Assembly (NCBI GenBank): GCA_934630495.1
Contig: CAKTVW010000016.1
Location: forward strand, 1-50,193
Length of the DNA: 50,193 nucleotides
Source of the DNA: an uncultured Oscillospiraceae bacterium
GTDB taxonomy: Bacteria > Bacillota > Clostridia > Oscillospirales > Oscillospiraceae
Direction: 5' to 3'
Of this stretch, positions 38,901 through 46,577 are shown one piece after another. Within the stretch, counting starts at the first letter, position 1; each line of letters starts with the position of its first letter. Both the position numbers and the translations under genes were made by a program. The notes beneath the pieces are model-generated. The model made no database searches. It saw only the letters and a program-made list of their open reading frames with translations, and had not been told where the DNA came from.

Positions 38901-40724
38901 ATCAAAAAAAAGCAAAAACAACCGAAAGCGCTCCGTCATCTCGGAAAATGTCTGGCAGGCTACCGCGGCTGGACTGCGGCGGCGGCCTTTTTCGGCGGTC
39001 TCGAGGTCGTGCTGGAGGTCTTTATCCCCATGCTGATGTCGGTCATCGTCGACGGCGGCCTGTACCGCGAGGAGGATTTCATGCTCCGCGGACTCTTCCC
39101 CGATGCGCTGGTCGCACAGCGTGACAAATTCGTTCTGACCGTCGGCGGCATCATGGTGCTCATCGCCTGCCTGTCGATGGCCTGCGGACTTCTGAGCGCC
39201 CGCTGCTCTGCCATTGCGAGTCAGGGCTTTGCGAAGAATCTCCGCTCCATGCTGCTGGAAAAGATCCAAGGCTTTTCCTTCTCCAATATCGACCGATTCT
39301 CCACGCCCAGCCTCATCACCCGCGCCACGACGGATGTCAACACCGTCCGCACGACCATGCACCAGATCATCCGCAGCCTGACACGCAGCCCGATCATGCT
39401 GGTGCTGGCGACGGTCATGGCCTTTACGATCTCGCCGCATCTGGCGCTGTTTTTTGTCGGAACGCTGCCCGTGCTGGCGGTCACGCTGGCGATCATGATG
39501 CGCGTCGGACAGCCGCGCTTCCGCAAGATGCTGGTGAAAATGGACGAGATGAACCGCGCCGTGCAGGAAAATCTAATCAACAGCCGCGTCGTCAAGGCCT
39601 TTGTCCGGGGCGATTATGAATCCCACCGCTTCGACGGCACGACCGAGGAGCTTCGCAGAGCACAGCTCTCCTCGGCGCGCCTGTTCACCCTGACCGGTCC
39701 GATCCAAATGGGCATCATGTGGACGTGCACGATCCTCCTGCTGCTGTTCGGCGGCCGGGAGATCATCTTCGGCACGACGGGACTTCTGACGGGCGAGCTG
39801 GTCAGTATGGTCTCCTACGGCACGCAGGCCGTTTCGTCGCTGACCATGCTGTCATGGCTCATCATGTCGCTTTCGCGCGCGCAGGCGTCCATGCGCCGCA
39901 TCAACGAGGTCTTTGACGAGCAGGCCGACATTGCCGACGGCCCCTGCGCAGACGCAGAGGTGCGGGACGGCAGCGTCGACTTTGAGGACGTCTGCTTCAG
40001 CTACACGGGCGACCCCGAAAAGCTGAATCTGCGGCACGTCTCCTTCCATATCGCAAGCGGCGAGACGATCGGCGTGATCGGCGGCACGGGCGAGGGCAAG
40101 TCCACGCTGGTCAGCCTGATCCCCCGCTTCTACGATGCAATGTCCGGCAGCGTCCGCGTCGGCGGCCGCGACGTGAAAGATTATACGCTGGAGCATCTCC
40201 GCGACGGCGTTTCCATGGTGCTGCAGAACGGCACGCTGTTCTCCGGAACGATCTCATCGAACCTGCGCTGGGGCAACCCCGAAGCGACCTTGGAGGAAAT
40301 GAAGGAGGCGTGCGCCATTGCCTGCGCCGACGAGTACATCGACCGTTTCCCCGACGGCTATGAAACGCTGCTGGAGCAGAACGCCGCCAATCTGTCCGGC
40401 GGTCAGCGGCAGCGGCTCCGCATCGCCCGCGCGATCATCAAGCATCCGAAGATTCTGATTTTAGACGATTCGACCAGCGCCGTCGACATGGCAACGGACG
40501 AGCATATCCGCCGGGGACTGCGCACGTCACTGCCCGGCACGACAAAGGTCATTATTGCGCAGCGGATCGCGTCGATCCTGAGCTGCGACCGCATTATCGT
40601 TCTCGACGAGGGACGGCTTTCCGACATCGGCACGCATGACGAGCTGATGTCGCGCAGCCAGATCTACCGCGACGTTTACGACAGCCAGATGAAGCAGGAG
40701 GTGAGCGTCCATGCCGAGAGTTGA
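38901..40724 (+). CDS. ABC exporter subunit 1 (degenerate-site half)
   Basis: A 607-aa type IV exporter half-transporter: six membrane helices (to about residue 320) then one nucleotide-binding domain. Walker A is GGTGEGKST and the signature NLSGGQRQR. Walker B is KILILDDSTSAVD with Asp in place of the catalytic Glu, and the H-loop is IIAQR with Gln for His, so this half forms the non-hydrolysing site. No ATG, GTG or TTG exists in frame between the stop at 38880 and GTG 39009, which would cut into helix 1. I propose ATC 38901 behind AGAGGGGG (38885-38892), which gives exactly the partner's length. Pairs with the next gene, overlapping 14 nt. Confidence 0.85.
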   Translation: MKKKQKQPKALRHLGKCLAGYRGWTAAAAFFGGLEVVLEVFIPMLMSVIVDGGLYREEDFMLRGLFPDALVAQRDKFVLTVGGIMVLIACLSMACGLLSARCSAIASQGFAKNLRSMLLEKIQGFSFSNIDRFSTPSLITRATTDVNTVRTTMHQIIRSLTRSPIMLVLATVMAFTISPHLALFFVGTLPVLAVTLAIMMRVGQPRFRKMLVKMDEMNRAVQENLINSRVVKAFVRGDYESHRFDGTTEELRRAQLSSARLFTLTGPIQMGIMWTCTILLLLFGGREIIFGTTGLLTGELVSMVSYGTQAVSSLTMLSWLIMSLSRAQASMRRINEVFDEQADIADGPCADAEVRDGSVDFEDVCFSYTGDPEKLNLRHVSFHIASGETIGVIGGTGEGKSTLVSLIPRFYDAMSGSVRVGGRDVKDYTLEHLRDGVSMVLQNGTLFSGTISSNLRWGNPEATLEEMKEACAIACADEYIDRFPDGYETLLEQNAANLSGGQRQRLRIARAIIKHPKILILDDSTSAVDMATDEHIRRGLRTSLPGTTKVIIAQRIASILSCDRIIVLDEGRLSDIGTHDELMSRSQIYRDVYDSQMKQEVSVHAES

Positions 40725-42534
40725 ATTACGCAACTACCGTAAGGCGCGCACGCCCTTCGGCAGTCTGATGCGCCTGTTCCGTTACTTTAAGCACTGCCGT
40801 CCGATCCTGATCTGCGCGGTGATCTCTATTCTGGTCTACGCGGGCGCGACCATTGCCGCCTCGTACTGCATGAAGCCCCTGGTCAACCTGCTCAAACAGA
40901 CCGGCATCGCGCCGAGCGAGGTCTACGCAAAATACCTGTCGCTGCTGATCGGCCTTGCGGGTCTGTACCTTTTGAGCGTGGTGACGAACTATCTGCTGAA
41001 CCGGCTGATGCTGGAATGCAGCACCGTCATCATGCGGGCGCTGCGGACGGAAATGTTCGCCAAGATGCAGAAGCTCCCGATCAGCTACTTTGACGCCAAT
41101 ACAAACGGCAGTCTCATGAGCTATTTTACCAACGACATCGAAGCGACGAACGAGCTTTTGCAGCACTCGATCACACAGATGCTCATTTCCGTCACCTCGC
41201 TGCTCGGAACGATCGGCATGATGCTGGTACTCTCGATGAAGCTGTTCGCGCTCATGGTGGTGCTGGCGGCGATCGTGATCGTCGTCGTGCGCTTCATCAC
41301 CAAAAAGAGCAGCCGCAGCTACCGTCAGCAGCAGAAGGACGCGGCGGAGGTCAACGGCTTTGTCGAGGAAATGATCGCCGGACAACGCGATATCAAGGTC
41401 TTTACCCATGAAAAGCAGGTCATGGCCGACTTTGAACCGATCAACCGTAGCTTTTATCAGTCCTCTGCGGCGGCCACGACCGTCACCTCCATTGTCGGTC
41501 CGATCCTCAACAATCTGTCTCACTTCTTCTATGCACTGACCTGCGCCGTCGGCGTTCTCTGGCTCAGCGGCGAAAACGCGGGCGGCGTGCTGATCACCTT
41601 CCTCGGCTATATCCGCAATTTTGCCGAGCGTGTCAGTCAGATCTCCGAGCAGTTCAACGCCATCATGCTCGCGCTGGCCGGTGCGGAGCGCATCTTTGAC
41701 GTGCTGGATATGCCGCCCGAGGTCGACGCGGGCGACGTCACACTGGAACGGTCCGGCCGCGACTATTTCTGGGTCAAAGAAAACGGTGAACGCGTCCCGC
41801 TGCGCGGCGACGTGCGGTTTTACGGCGTGGATTTCTCCTACGTCCCGGAAAAGCCCGTCCTGAAGGACCTCTCCCTCTATGCCAAGCCGGGGCAGAAGAT
41901 CGCCTTTGTCGGCTCGACGGGCGCGGGAAAAACCACGATCACCAATCTTATCAACCGTTTTTATGACATTCAGGGCGGCACGATCACCTATGACGGCATC
42001 GACGTCCGTCACATCCGCAAGGACGATCTGCGCCGTTCGCTCGGCACGGTCCTGCAGGATACGCACCTGTTCACAGGAACGGTAATGGAAAACATCCGCT
42101 ATGGCCGTCTTGAGGCCGCCGACGAGGACTGCATCCGCGCCGCCAAGATCGCAAATGCGCACTACTTTATTTCCCACCTTCCCAACGGCTACGACACCAT
42201 GCTCTATTCCGACGGAGCAAATCTCTCGCAGGGACAGCGTCAGCTTCTGGCCATTGCGCGGGCGGCCGTCTCCGAAGCGCCGGTCCTGATCCTCGACGAA
42301 GCGACCTCGTCCGTCGATACCCGCACGGAAAAGCTGATCGAGCGCGGGCTGGACGGTCTGATGAAGGGCCGCACGGTCTTCGTGATCGCGCATCGGCTGT
42401 CTACCGTGCGCAATGCCGACGCGATCCTTGTGCTGGAGCAGGGACGCGTCGTCGAGCGCGGCAATCACAACGATCTTCTCGACCTGTGCGGCCGCTATTA
42501 CCAGCTTTATACCAATATGATCGAATTAGCCTGA
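40711..42534 (+). CDS. ABC exporter subunit 2 (catalytic half)
   Basis: A 607-aa half-transporter. Six membrane helices, then a nucleotide-binding domain with Walker A GSTGAGKTT, Walker B ILDEATSSVD with catalytic Glu, and H-loop VIAHRLST. Its signature is LSQGQ rather than LSGGQ, the usual change in the partner of a degenerate NBD. The two genes therefore encode a heterodimer of the BmrCD/LmrCD/TM287-288 kind, exporting drugs, lipids or peptides. GGAGG lies 9 nt before ATG 40711. A terminator follows. Confidence 0.95.
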   Translation: MPRVELRNYRKARTPFGSLMRLFRYFKHCRPILICAVISILVYAGATIAASYCMKPLVNLLKQTGIAPSEVYAKYLSLLIGLAGLYLLSVVTNYLLNRLMLECSTVIMRALRTEMFAKMQKLPISYFDANTNGSLMSYFTNDIEATNELLQHSITQMLISVTSLLGTIGMMLVLSMKLFALMVVLAAIVIVVVRFITKKSSRSYRQQQKDAAEVNGFVEEMIAGQRDIKVFTHEKQVMADFEPINRSFYQSSAAATTVTSIVGPILNNLSHFFYALTCAVGVLWLSGENAGGVLITFLGYIRNFAERVSQISEQFNAIMLALAGAERIFDVLDMPPEVDAGDVTLERSGRDYFWVKENGERVPLRGDVRFYGVDFSYVPEKPVLKDLSLYAKPGQKIAFVGSTGAGKTTITNLINRFYDIQGGTITYDGIDVRHIRKDDLRRSLGTVLQDTHLFTGTVMENIRYGRLEAADEDCIRAAKIANAHYFISHLPNGYDTMLYSDGANLSQGQRQLLAIARAAVSEAPVLILDEATSSVDTRTEKLIERGLDGLMKGRTVFVIAHRLSTVRNADAILVLEQGRVVERGNHNDLLDLCGRYYQLYTNMIELA

Positions 42535-42546
42535 CATACAAACAAC

Positions 42547-42586
42547 AGCCCCGGGCCGCAAAGCGCGGTCCGGGGCTTCGATTTTT
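42547..42586 (+). terminator. Terminator of the ABC exporter operon
   Basis: Stem AGCCCCGG/CCGGGGCT extended inward by CCGC/GCGG, followed by TCGATTTTT. Confidence 0.8.
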
Positions 42587-42608
42587 CACGGGAGAGCGTG
42601 TTGAACGG

Positions 42609-42983
42609 TCATTCCGGTTTGAAGGCGTACGTGCTGCCGTCGGTAATATCGGTGGAGTCGACGCCCGCCATGGCATATTCGCCGTCGACGTAAAACGCCC
42701 AGTACTTTCCGTCAGTCTCGTAGTCCAGCGTCAGTCCGTCCACGGTCTTGACGTACAGGCCGTAATCGCCCTCATCGCCGCTGATAAGGCCCTGCTCCAG
42801 CAGCGCCTCTCCGACGGTCTTTTTATCGGTGCTGATCTCGTGCTTCGTCACCTTTCCCTCGAGGTCGGTCACCTCAAGCGTAAAGGTGTGCGCAGCGGAC
42901 GCATCCTCCTTTTTGCAGGCGGTCAGCCCCAGCGCCGAAAGCGTCAGCACCAGTGCAAGCAGCAGACAGAGTGTTTTTTTCAT
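42609..42983 (-). CDS. DUF4430-domain lipoprotein
   Basis: A 124-aa lipoprotein (lipobox GLTAC, Cys23). Residues of about 33-124 match the DUF4430 beta-grasp domain: VGEALLEQGLISGDEGDYGLYVKT, then GKYWAFYVDGEYAMAGVDST and the terminal DGSTYAFKPE. The domain occurs in surface proteins of Firmicutes, often near cobalamin or vitamin transport, and resembles the C-domain of transcobalamin-type carriers. No transporter adjoins it here. AAGGAG precedes ATG 42983. Ligand binding is inferred only from fold. Confidence 0.85.
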   Translation of the reverse strand: MKKTLCLLLALVLTLSALGLTACKKEDASAAHTFTLEVTDLEGKVTKHEISTDKKTVGEALLEQGLISGDEGDYGLYVKTVDGLTLDYETDGKYWAFYVDGEYAMAGVDSTDITDGSTYAFKPE

Positions 42984-43085
42984 GATAATTCTCCTTGTAT
43001 TTATAGAGTAGTAGTTTTTAGAGCCCCTCTCCAAGGGCTGTGCTACACTGTAAGAGATGCTGTGGATTGGTTTTGTTCTCCTTTC

Positions 43086-43133
43086 AAAAAACGATTGCAA
43101 ACGGCTCTTTTGCGGTATTGCCGCCGTGCCGTT
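43086..43133 (-). terminator. Probable terminator after the deaminase gene
   Basis: Outer stem AACGGC/GCCGTT (43100-43105, 43128-43133) around an inner GCGG/CCGC stem. On the minus strand it is followed within a few bases by TTTTTT (43086-43091). Confidence 0.45.
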
Positions 43134-43180
43134 CGGCAGATATCCGTTCGGAACGCACAGGCAGCGACGCAGCGAACCGC

Positions 43181-44539
43181 TCAGAGATTCCCCATATATT
43201 CCTCGCAGACCCTTCGGGCCTGCTCTGCGACGGTCGGTTCGTCGATGCCGGTAAGCTGACCGCGCTCAACGGTAACGCATCCGTCCACAACGGTGTAATC
43301 CACGGGTGCGCGCAGGCCGACCGTCCCGAAAACGTTCTTGGGGTCATAGGTCGCGCCGACCAGCTCCAGCCGCCGCGAATCCACCAGAAACAGATCGGCG
43401 CACTTTCCCACCTCGAGCGAACCGATGTCCACGCGCCCCAGCAGCGACGCGGAGCCGCGCGTTGCAAGCTTCAGCACATCGTAGCCCGAGGGGGCCTTCG
43501 CGGAGGAATGCAGCCGATGCAGCAGGAAGCAGATGCGAATTTCCTCGAGCAGATTTGAGCCGTCCTGAGAAGCCGAGCCGTCTACGGCAAGGCCGACCTT
43601 GACGCCTCTTTCCAGCATTTCGGGAATACGGGCGACGCCGGAGGACAGCTTCATATTTGACACCGGACAGTGCGCGACGCCCGTGCCCGTCTGCGCCAGA
43701 ACGTCCAGCTCCTCGTCGTTAAAATGGATACCGTGCGCATACCAGACGTCCTGCCCCAGCCAGCCGAGGCTTCCCATGTATTCCAGCGGGCGCATACGGA
43801 AGCGCGAAAGCGTGTAATTCTCCTCGTCCCTTGTTTCGGCCAGATGGGTATGCAGGCGCACGCCGTACTGCCGCGCAAGGATCGCGCTCTGCCGCAGCAG
43901 CTCCCCGGATACGGAAAACGGCGAGCACGGGGCCAGCACGATCTGCCGCATGGAGCCGTAGGAGGCGTCATGGTAAGTCTCAATCAACCGTGCGCTGTCC
44001 TTCATGATCTCGTCGACGGTCTGCACCACGCTGTCCGGCGGAAGACCGCCGTCCTTGACGGACAGGTCCATGCTGCCGCGCGAAGACACCATTCGTATAC
44101 CAAGCTCCTGCGCTGCCGACATCTGTGCGCCGATCAGGTCGCCGCTGCCGGCCGGAAAGACGTAGTGATGGTCAAAGCAGGTCGTGCAGCCGTTTTTCAT
44201 CAGTTCGCCCATGCCGGTCAGCGCGGAATAGCGCACGACTCTCTCATCCAGATTTTTCCAGATCTCGTAGAGCGTCCGCAGCCAGTCGAACAGCTCCAGA
44301 TTCTGCACCTGCGGCAGATTGCGCGAAAACTGCTGATAAAGGTGATGATGCGTATTGATAAGTCCGGGATAGCACCAGAGATGCCGTCCGTCGATCTCGC
44401 GGTCGGCCGTCTGCGCAAGCGACGGTCCGATCGCGCGGATCAGGCCGTCTTCACAGTAAATGTCGACATCGCGCAGAAGCTCGTCGCGGTCGTTGCAGGT
44501 GACCAACGCGGCGACCCTGCGGATCATCAGGCTGCCCAT
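43181..44539 (-). CDS. 8-oxoguanine deaminase-like amidohydrolase
   Basis: A 452-aa metal-dependent deaminase of the amidohydrolase superfamily (COG0402). Zinc ligand motifs: NTHHHLYQ near residue 67, HTHLAE, HGIHF and the Asp of VDGSASQDGSN. DHHYVFPAG and RGSMDLSVKDGGLPPDS are strongly characteristic of 8-oxoguanine deaminases, which convert the oxidised base to urate plus ammonia; guanine or other purine analogues are alternatives. ATG 44539 has AGGAGG 8 nt upstream. The 200-nt leader is structured, with a terminator-like hairpin, so expression may be controlled by attenuation. Confidence 0.9.
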   Translation of the reverse strand: MGSLMIRRVAALVTCNDRDELLRDVDIYCEDGLIRAIGPSLAQTADREIDGRHLWCYPGLINTHHHLYQQFSRNLPQVQNLELFDWLRTLYEIWKNLDERVVRYSALTGMGELMKNGCTTCFDHHYVFPAGSGDLIGAQMSAAQELGIRMVSSRGSMDLSVKDGGLPPDSVVQTVDEIMKDSARLIETYHDASYGSMRQIVLAPCSPFSVSGELLRQSAILARQYGVRLHTHLAETRDEENYTLSRFRMRPLEYMGSLGWLGQDVWYAHGIHFNDEELDVLAQTGTGVAHCPVSNMKLSSGVARIPEMLERGVKVGLAVDGSASQDGSNLLEEIRICFLLHRLHSSAKAPSGYDVLKLATRGSASLLGRVDIGSLEVGKCADLFLVDSRRLELVGATYDPKNVFGTVGLRAPVDYTVVDGCVTVERGQLTGIDEPTVAEQARRVCEEYMGNL

Positions 44540-44595
44540 GGCAAAAACCTCCTGCTGCTTGTTTTGTTCGGAAAATGCGGCTTGGTAAAAGACAA

Positions 44596-44620
44596 AAAAC
44601 TCCGGATCCACCGGAGTTTT
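44596..44620 (-). terminator. Leader terminator/attenuator before the deaminase gene
   Basis: On the minus strand, a 10-bp stem AAAACTCCGG/CCGGAGTTTT with a 5-nt loop, followed by T residues, lies about 57 nt before the start codon. No promoter is visible between it and the gene, so transcription must read through it. Confidence 0.65.
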
Positions 44621-44666
44621 CTGCGTACACCATTCTGTACTTTTCATGTCAAGCGGGCACGAAAAA

Positions 44667-44697
44667 GATGGATTCGCATTTTTGATAGATGGATTCG
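44667..44697. repeat. Direct repeat in the deaminase leader
   Basis: GATGGATTCG occurs at 44667-44676 and again at 44688-44697, 21 bp apart, with similar flanks. Confidence 0.6.
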
Positions 44698-44711
44698 AAC
44701 TCATGTGCGTA

Positions 44712-44742
44712 GTATCATTTTCGTTTTAAATCCTAATGATAC
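44712..44742 (-). promoter_or_regulatory. Leader stem-loop of the deaminase transcript
   Basis: An 8-bp perfect stem GTATCATT/AATGATAC with a 15-nt loop, at the predicted 5' end of the leader. Confidence 0.5.
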
Positions 44743-44751
44743 ATCTTTTCA

Positions 44752-44760
44752 CTTATATCA
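44752..44760 (-). promoter_or_regulatory. Candidate extended -10 promoter of the deaminase gene
   Basis: The minus strand reads TGATATAAG (44752-44760), one mismatch from a perfect extended -10. Predicted start near 44745, giving a leader of about 205 nt that contains the stem-loop, the direct repeat and the terminator hairpin. Confidence 0.4.
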
Positions 44761-44828
44761 TGCTATACGCCTGTGAACGCATAGTCCCCTTCTCAAGCAA
44801 AGTTATCAGCTATGTTTTCTATTGATCT

Positions 44829-45011
44829 TTACTTTAATTCTCTAAGGTAGACATCAATTTGGGATATGAGACCATACATATTGTTTTTCTGGGCAATGTT
44901 GTATGCCATATTGAAATTCGACAGAGCTTCATTCTTTTTCCCTGCTGCCAGTTTTTCTTTCGCAATTTCAAAATACTGCCACGCTTGCGTCTCAAATTCA
45001 TTATAGGGCAT
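44829..45011 (-). CDS. 60-aa TPR-like small protein
   Basis: A 60-aa soluble protein, two helical stretches resembling a single TPR unit: AWQYFEIAKEKLAAGKKNEALSNF, then AYNIAQKNNMYGLISQIDVYL. I do not recognise the family. GGAGG lies 6 nt before ATG 45011 and the promoter is a perfect consensus, so it is a real and probably well expressed gene despite its size. Composition is much more A/T-rich than the chromosome. Single TPRs usually mediate protein contacts or oligomerise. Confidence 0.8.
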   Translation of the reverse strand: MPYNEFETQAWQYFEIAKEKLAAGKKNEALSNFNMAYNIAQKNNMYGLISQIDVYLRELK

Positions 45012-45041
45012 AACACACCTCCATAAATTTCTCTTAAGTAA

Positions 45042-45070
45042 ATTATACTTAGTATTTCAAATTTTGTCAA
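45042..45070 (-). promoter_or_regulatory. Perfect consensus SigA promoter
   Basis: On the minus strand, TTGACA (45065-45070), exactly 17 bp, and TATAAT (45042-45047). It drives the 60-aa TPR-like gene. Confidence 0.9.
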
Positions 45071-45323
45071 TGTAAATTTGTACCAAAATTCATTTCTGGA
45101 TTAAAATCGAAAATTCTCCTCAAAAGCAGTAAATTCAACCTCGTATCAAACTATGGGAAAGATCAGATTACTTTATCTCGTCGTCTGTAGTTGCCTTTTT
45201 AAATATTGCTTTAAAACTTCTTTATTTGCCTTGATTTTATTTCTTCTAAAAGCAAGATATAATGGAATGGATTCTCTTATAGAATTGATACGTATATATT
45301 TGATTAATGTCCACTCAAAAATT
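45071..45323. other. AT-rich stretch with no convincing gene
   Basis: A 66-codon plus-strand frame (45153-45353) has no ribosome site and runs into the terminator hairpin, so I regard it as chance. Nothing else recognisable. Confidence 0.55.
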
Positions 45324-45856
45324 CAAAAACCTCTTATGATTATACCGTGTTGAGCAAAAGAGGTTTTTGATATTCCCGCGCAAACTATGGACTCGTGGTT
45401 TAGGTGAATACCCGACATCCCCATTCCCAGTGCCGCGGCCAAGAATCCCACTGCGGTCAGCAGCACGCTGGAAACGTTCGACACAACGCCGCAGACGGTA
45501 AAAAACAGCATACATACGGCAAGGCCCCACAGCAGCTTCCTGGCAAAATACGTCATCAAATACCCAAGCACCGTCAGCGGAATGAGGCAGTCCTGAAATC
45601 CGTATGCGGACTGGATTGGGCGGGACAGCTCGCCGATGCCAAACAGGTGGACGGCAATTGCCAAATCGACGCCGCAAATCAGTAAAAAGCCCAGCAGAAC
45701 TGTGGCAGTCATGACTGCAAATTTTCGCAGATAAAGTGCCCCGTGTCCCTTCTTTGTGGGGCGGAGCAGCAGCATGAGTCCCGACCGGCGTTTCTGCGTT
45801 AAAAGGAAGAGGCATGAAGTTCGCGATGTGCGTGTGTGGCGGAGCACACTACGCAC
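45323..45856 (-). pseudogene. Remnant of an ABC-2-type permease
   Basis: An open stretch whose middle (about 45420-45800) encodes a membrane-protein fragment: LMLLLRPTKKGHGALYLRK, the conserved approach to a transmembrane block in ABC-2 permeases, then about four hydrophobic segments (VMTATVLLGFLLICGVDL, WGLAVCMLFFTVCGVV and others). Neither end looks natural. The first 25 residues are basic nonsense with no ribosome site, and the last 30 run through the terminator hairpin. ABC-2 permeases of this sort are several hundred residues longer. I read it as a decayed last gene of the adjoining ABC operon. Confidence 0.55.
45324..45369 (-). terminator. Terminator of the MacB-like operon
   Basis: A 12-bp perfect stem CAAAAACCTCTT/AAGAGGTTTTTG with a 22-nt loop. 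On the minus strand it is followed by AATTTTTGAG. Confidence 0.75.
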
Positions 45857-45893
45857 TCCGTCAACGAGTTATGGCTTACCGATTCCGGATATT

Positions 45894-46574
45894 TTACTGC
45901 TCGGGCGGCTGCGTTTGCAGCTTTCCGTCCTGCATGTGAAGAATTTTGTCAGCCGACTCTGCAACTGTGGGGTCGTGGGTGACAATGATGACACAGCGTC
46001 CTTCATCGTGTGCCAGCCTTTGCAGGATTTCGACGATATTGCGGCTGTTTTCGCTGTCGAGGTTACCAGTCGGCTCGTCGGCAAGGATCAGCTCCGTACC
46101 CGACGCCAGCGCCCGCGCAATGGCGACGCGCTGCTGTTCGCCGCCGGAGAGCATATTGGGAAGCCGACCAAACTGTTCTTCCTTCAACCCTACAGCAACC
46201 AGCTTTTCTCTCGCCAGCTTGTCCGCTTCTCCTCGCGCTATTTTTCGGACATATAACGGATAGGCAGCGTTTTCCAACACAGTCAAATGGGAAAATAAAT
46301 TGAAATTCTGGTAGATGACCGAAACGTGCTCCAGCCGATAGGTATCACGATCCATTTTCGCCGTGTCCTCGCCATCCAGCTCAACCGTGCCGCCGCTCGG
46401 CACATCCAGCCCTGCCAGCAGGGATAAAAATGTCGTCTTGCCACTACCAGAGCTTCCAATGATAGCATACACTTGCCCCGGCATAAAGTCCGCACTGACA
46501 CCGTTCAGAGCATGCACGGTTTGATATTTGTTTCGATAGGTATAGACTACCTCAATGGCTTGCAAGCGGTTCAT
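45894..46574 (-). CDS. MacB/LolD-type ABC transporter ATPase
   Basis: A 226-aa ATPase: Walker A GSSGSGKTT, Q-loop YQNFNLFSHL, signature MLSGGEQQRVAIARAL, Walker B ILADEPTGNLD and H-loop VTHDPTVAES. This class works with FtsX-type permeases in mechanotransmission (export or extraction) rather than classical transport. ATG 46574 follows the permease stop by 3 nt, so it is the third gene of a tight leftward operon with the two permeases at 46578-49648. Confidence 0.94.
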   Translation of the reverse strand: MNRLQAIEVVYTYRNKYQTVHALNGVSADFMPGQVYAIIGSSGSGKTTFLSLLAGLDVPSGGTVELDGEDTAKMDRDTYRLEHVSVIYQNFNLFSHLTVLENAAYPLYVRKIARGEADKLAREKLVAVGLKEEQFGRLPNMLSGGEQQRVAIARALASGTELILADEPTGNLDSENSRNIVEILQRLAHDEGRCVIIVTHDPTVAESADKILHMQDGKLQTQPPEQ

Positions 46575-46577
46575 TGC

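Noticed and set aside
44624..44652. TTGACA-17-TGTACG as promoter of the deaminase gene
   Set aside because: The -10 is poor and the start site would fall within the terminator hairpin at 44596-44620.
44686..44702. tRNA 3'-end or attachment-site remnant (GAGTTCGAATCCATC on the minus strand)
   Set aside because: It resembles a T-arm, but the arm does not pair, there is no acceptor stem or anticodon arm, and no integrase is in the window.
44640..44760. Purine riboswitch upstream of the deaminase
   Set aside because: I looked for the three-way-junction core with its conserved loop sequences on the minus strand and could not match it; only an unclassified structured leader can be supported.
45153..45353. 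66-codon plus-strand frame
   Set aside because: No ribosome site or promoter, and the frame runs through the terminator hairpin at 45324-45369.
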